5,539 bases of DNA from Clostridiales bacterium (GTDB taxonomy: Bacteria; Bacillota; Clostridia; Lachnospirales; Lachnospiraceae), in assembly GCA_021204765.1 (NCBI GenBank), contig JAJPYU010000045.1, positions 3,032 to 8,570 on the forward strand, written 5' to 3'. The position numbers were made by a program, and so were the translations under genes. How positions within the stretch are numbered: the first letter of the stretch is position 1; each line of letters starts with the position of its first letter. The notes beneath the pieces were generated by a model. The model had not been told where the DNA came from. It made no database searches and saw nothing but the letters and a program-made list of their open reading frames with translations. Below, piece by piece: positions 4,963-5,539 of this stretch.

Positions 4963-5539
4963 ATGGCTAGAGTATTGATGAAAGGCTGCGAGGCTATTGC
5001 CGAGGCAGCAGTGAGAGCCGGCTGTAGATTTTTCGCCGGATATCCTATCACCCCGCAGAACGAGATCCCCGAGTATTTTGCCCGCAGGATGCCGGAAGTC
5101 GGCGGTAAGTTCGTCCAGGGTGAGTCCGAGGTGGCATCCGTGAACATGGTTTACGGCGCAGCTTCCTCAGGTACCAGGGCTATGACATCCTCATCCAGCC
5201 CGGGTATCGCATTAAAGAGCGAGGGTGTTTCCTATTGTGCCGCCGCACGTATTCCTATGGTGTACTGCAACGTGGCCCGCGGAGGCCCGGGTGTCGGAGC
5301 TATCCAGCCCGCACAGATGGACTATTTCCAGGCTACCAAATCCTCTGGAAACGGTGGTTTCAAGATGATGGTGTTCGCCCCTTCCACCGTACAGGAAGCA
5401 GTTGACCTGACCTATCACGCATTTGACTATGCTGACAGGGACATGAACCCGGTCCTGATCCTGGCGGACGGCGTCATCGGCACTATGATGGAGCCGGTGG
5501 AGCTTCCTCCCATGAAGACTGACGAGGAGATCGCAGCCA
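4963..5539 (+). CDS. vorB: 2-oxoacid:ferredoxin oxidoreductase alpha subunit (VorB/KorA type), 3' end cut by window
   Basis: The first 192 residues are present, about half of a typical subunit of 350-380. They cover the pyrimidine-binding (domain I-like) region: GYPITPQNEIPEYFA near 26-40, then ESEVASVNMVYGAASSGTRA and the segment MTSSSSPGIALKSEG, and NVARGGPGVGAIQPAQMDYF. These are family hallmarks of the subunit that works with a TPP-binding beta subunit to oxidise a 2-oxoacid to acyl-CoA and CO2 with ferredoxin as acceptor, or the reverse. The ATG has GGAGG 9 nt upstream. The order delta-alpha predicts beta, and probably gamma, genes just beyond the right edge. VorB is the label usually given to close relatives. 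Whether the substrate is 2-oxoisovalerate, 2-oxoglutarate or another 2-oxoacid cannot be decided from this fragment. Confidence 0.93.
   Translation, partial: MARVLMKGCEAIAEAAVRAGCRFFAGYPITPQNEIPEYFARRMPEVGGKFVQGESEVASVNMVYGAASSGTRAMTSSSSPGIALKSEGVSYCAAARIPMVYCNVARGGPGVGAIQPAQMDYFQATKSSGNGGFKMMVFAPSTVQEAVDLTYHAFDYADRDMNPVLILADGVIGTMMEPVELPPMKTDEEIAA

Noticed and set aside
5212..5418. Minus-strand 68-codon open frame.
   Set aside because: It is opposite the strongly conserved VorB/KorA coding frame and has no ribosome binding site.

Overview
The window looks like chromosomal DNA of an anaerobic Firmicute, most likely a Lachnospiraceae-type Clostridia. The evidence is AGGAGG-type ribosome binding sites, moderate GC content with AT-rich intergenic regions, a stand-alone phosphate acetyltransferase, and a 2-oxoacid:ferredoxin oxidoreductase locus of the VorB/KorA type. 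The family assignment is an inference from gene content and protein flavour. No transposase, phage gene or CRISPR array is visible.

Left part (1-2076, minus strand). A MarR-family regulator (1473-1937) sits 3 nt upstream of an ABC exporter half-transporter (start at 1469) that runs off the left edge in its ABC signature motif. A sigma-A-type promoter (2048-2076) drives them. Just downstream of the predicted transcription start lies a cluster of overlapping palindromes and a 14-bp direct repeat with 30-bp period, the obvious candidate for the MarR autoregulatory operator.

Middle (2172-3486, minus strand). pta (2215-3189) has its own promoter (3223-3250) and a strong intrinsic terminator (2172-2196), so it appears monocistronic, without an adjacent ackA on the terminator side. 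Upstream is a tRNA-Lys(CTT) gene (3372-3444) with its own near-consensus promoter and a perfect 9-bp intrinsic terminator. It does not encode CCA.

Intergenic region (3487-3859). This gap between divergent transcription units holds a roughly 220-bp structured, non-coding, repeat-like segment (3500-3719). It is bounded by 11-bp inverted repeats and contains several hairpins and short direct repeats. A candidate promoter for the rightward genes follows.

Right part (3860-5539, plus strand). A P-loop ATPase of uncharacterised function (3860-4600) is followed by a palindrome-rich 144-nt spacer, a 2[4Fe-4S] ferredoxin-type subunit (4745-4948) and the start of a VorB/KorA alpha subunit (4963 to beyond the window). 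The two oxidoreductase subunits should work with a TPP-binding beta subunit and probably a gamma subunit encoded to the right. They would interconvert 2-oxoacids and acyl-CoA with ferredoxin as electron carrier. The best candidate here for undescribed biology is the linked P-loop ATPase. The structured intergenic element and the MarR operator cluster come next.
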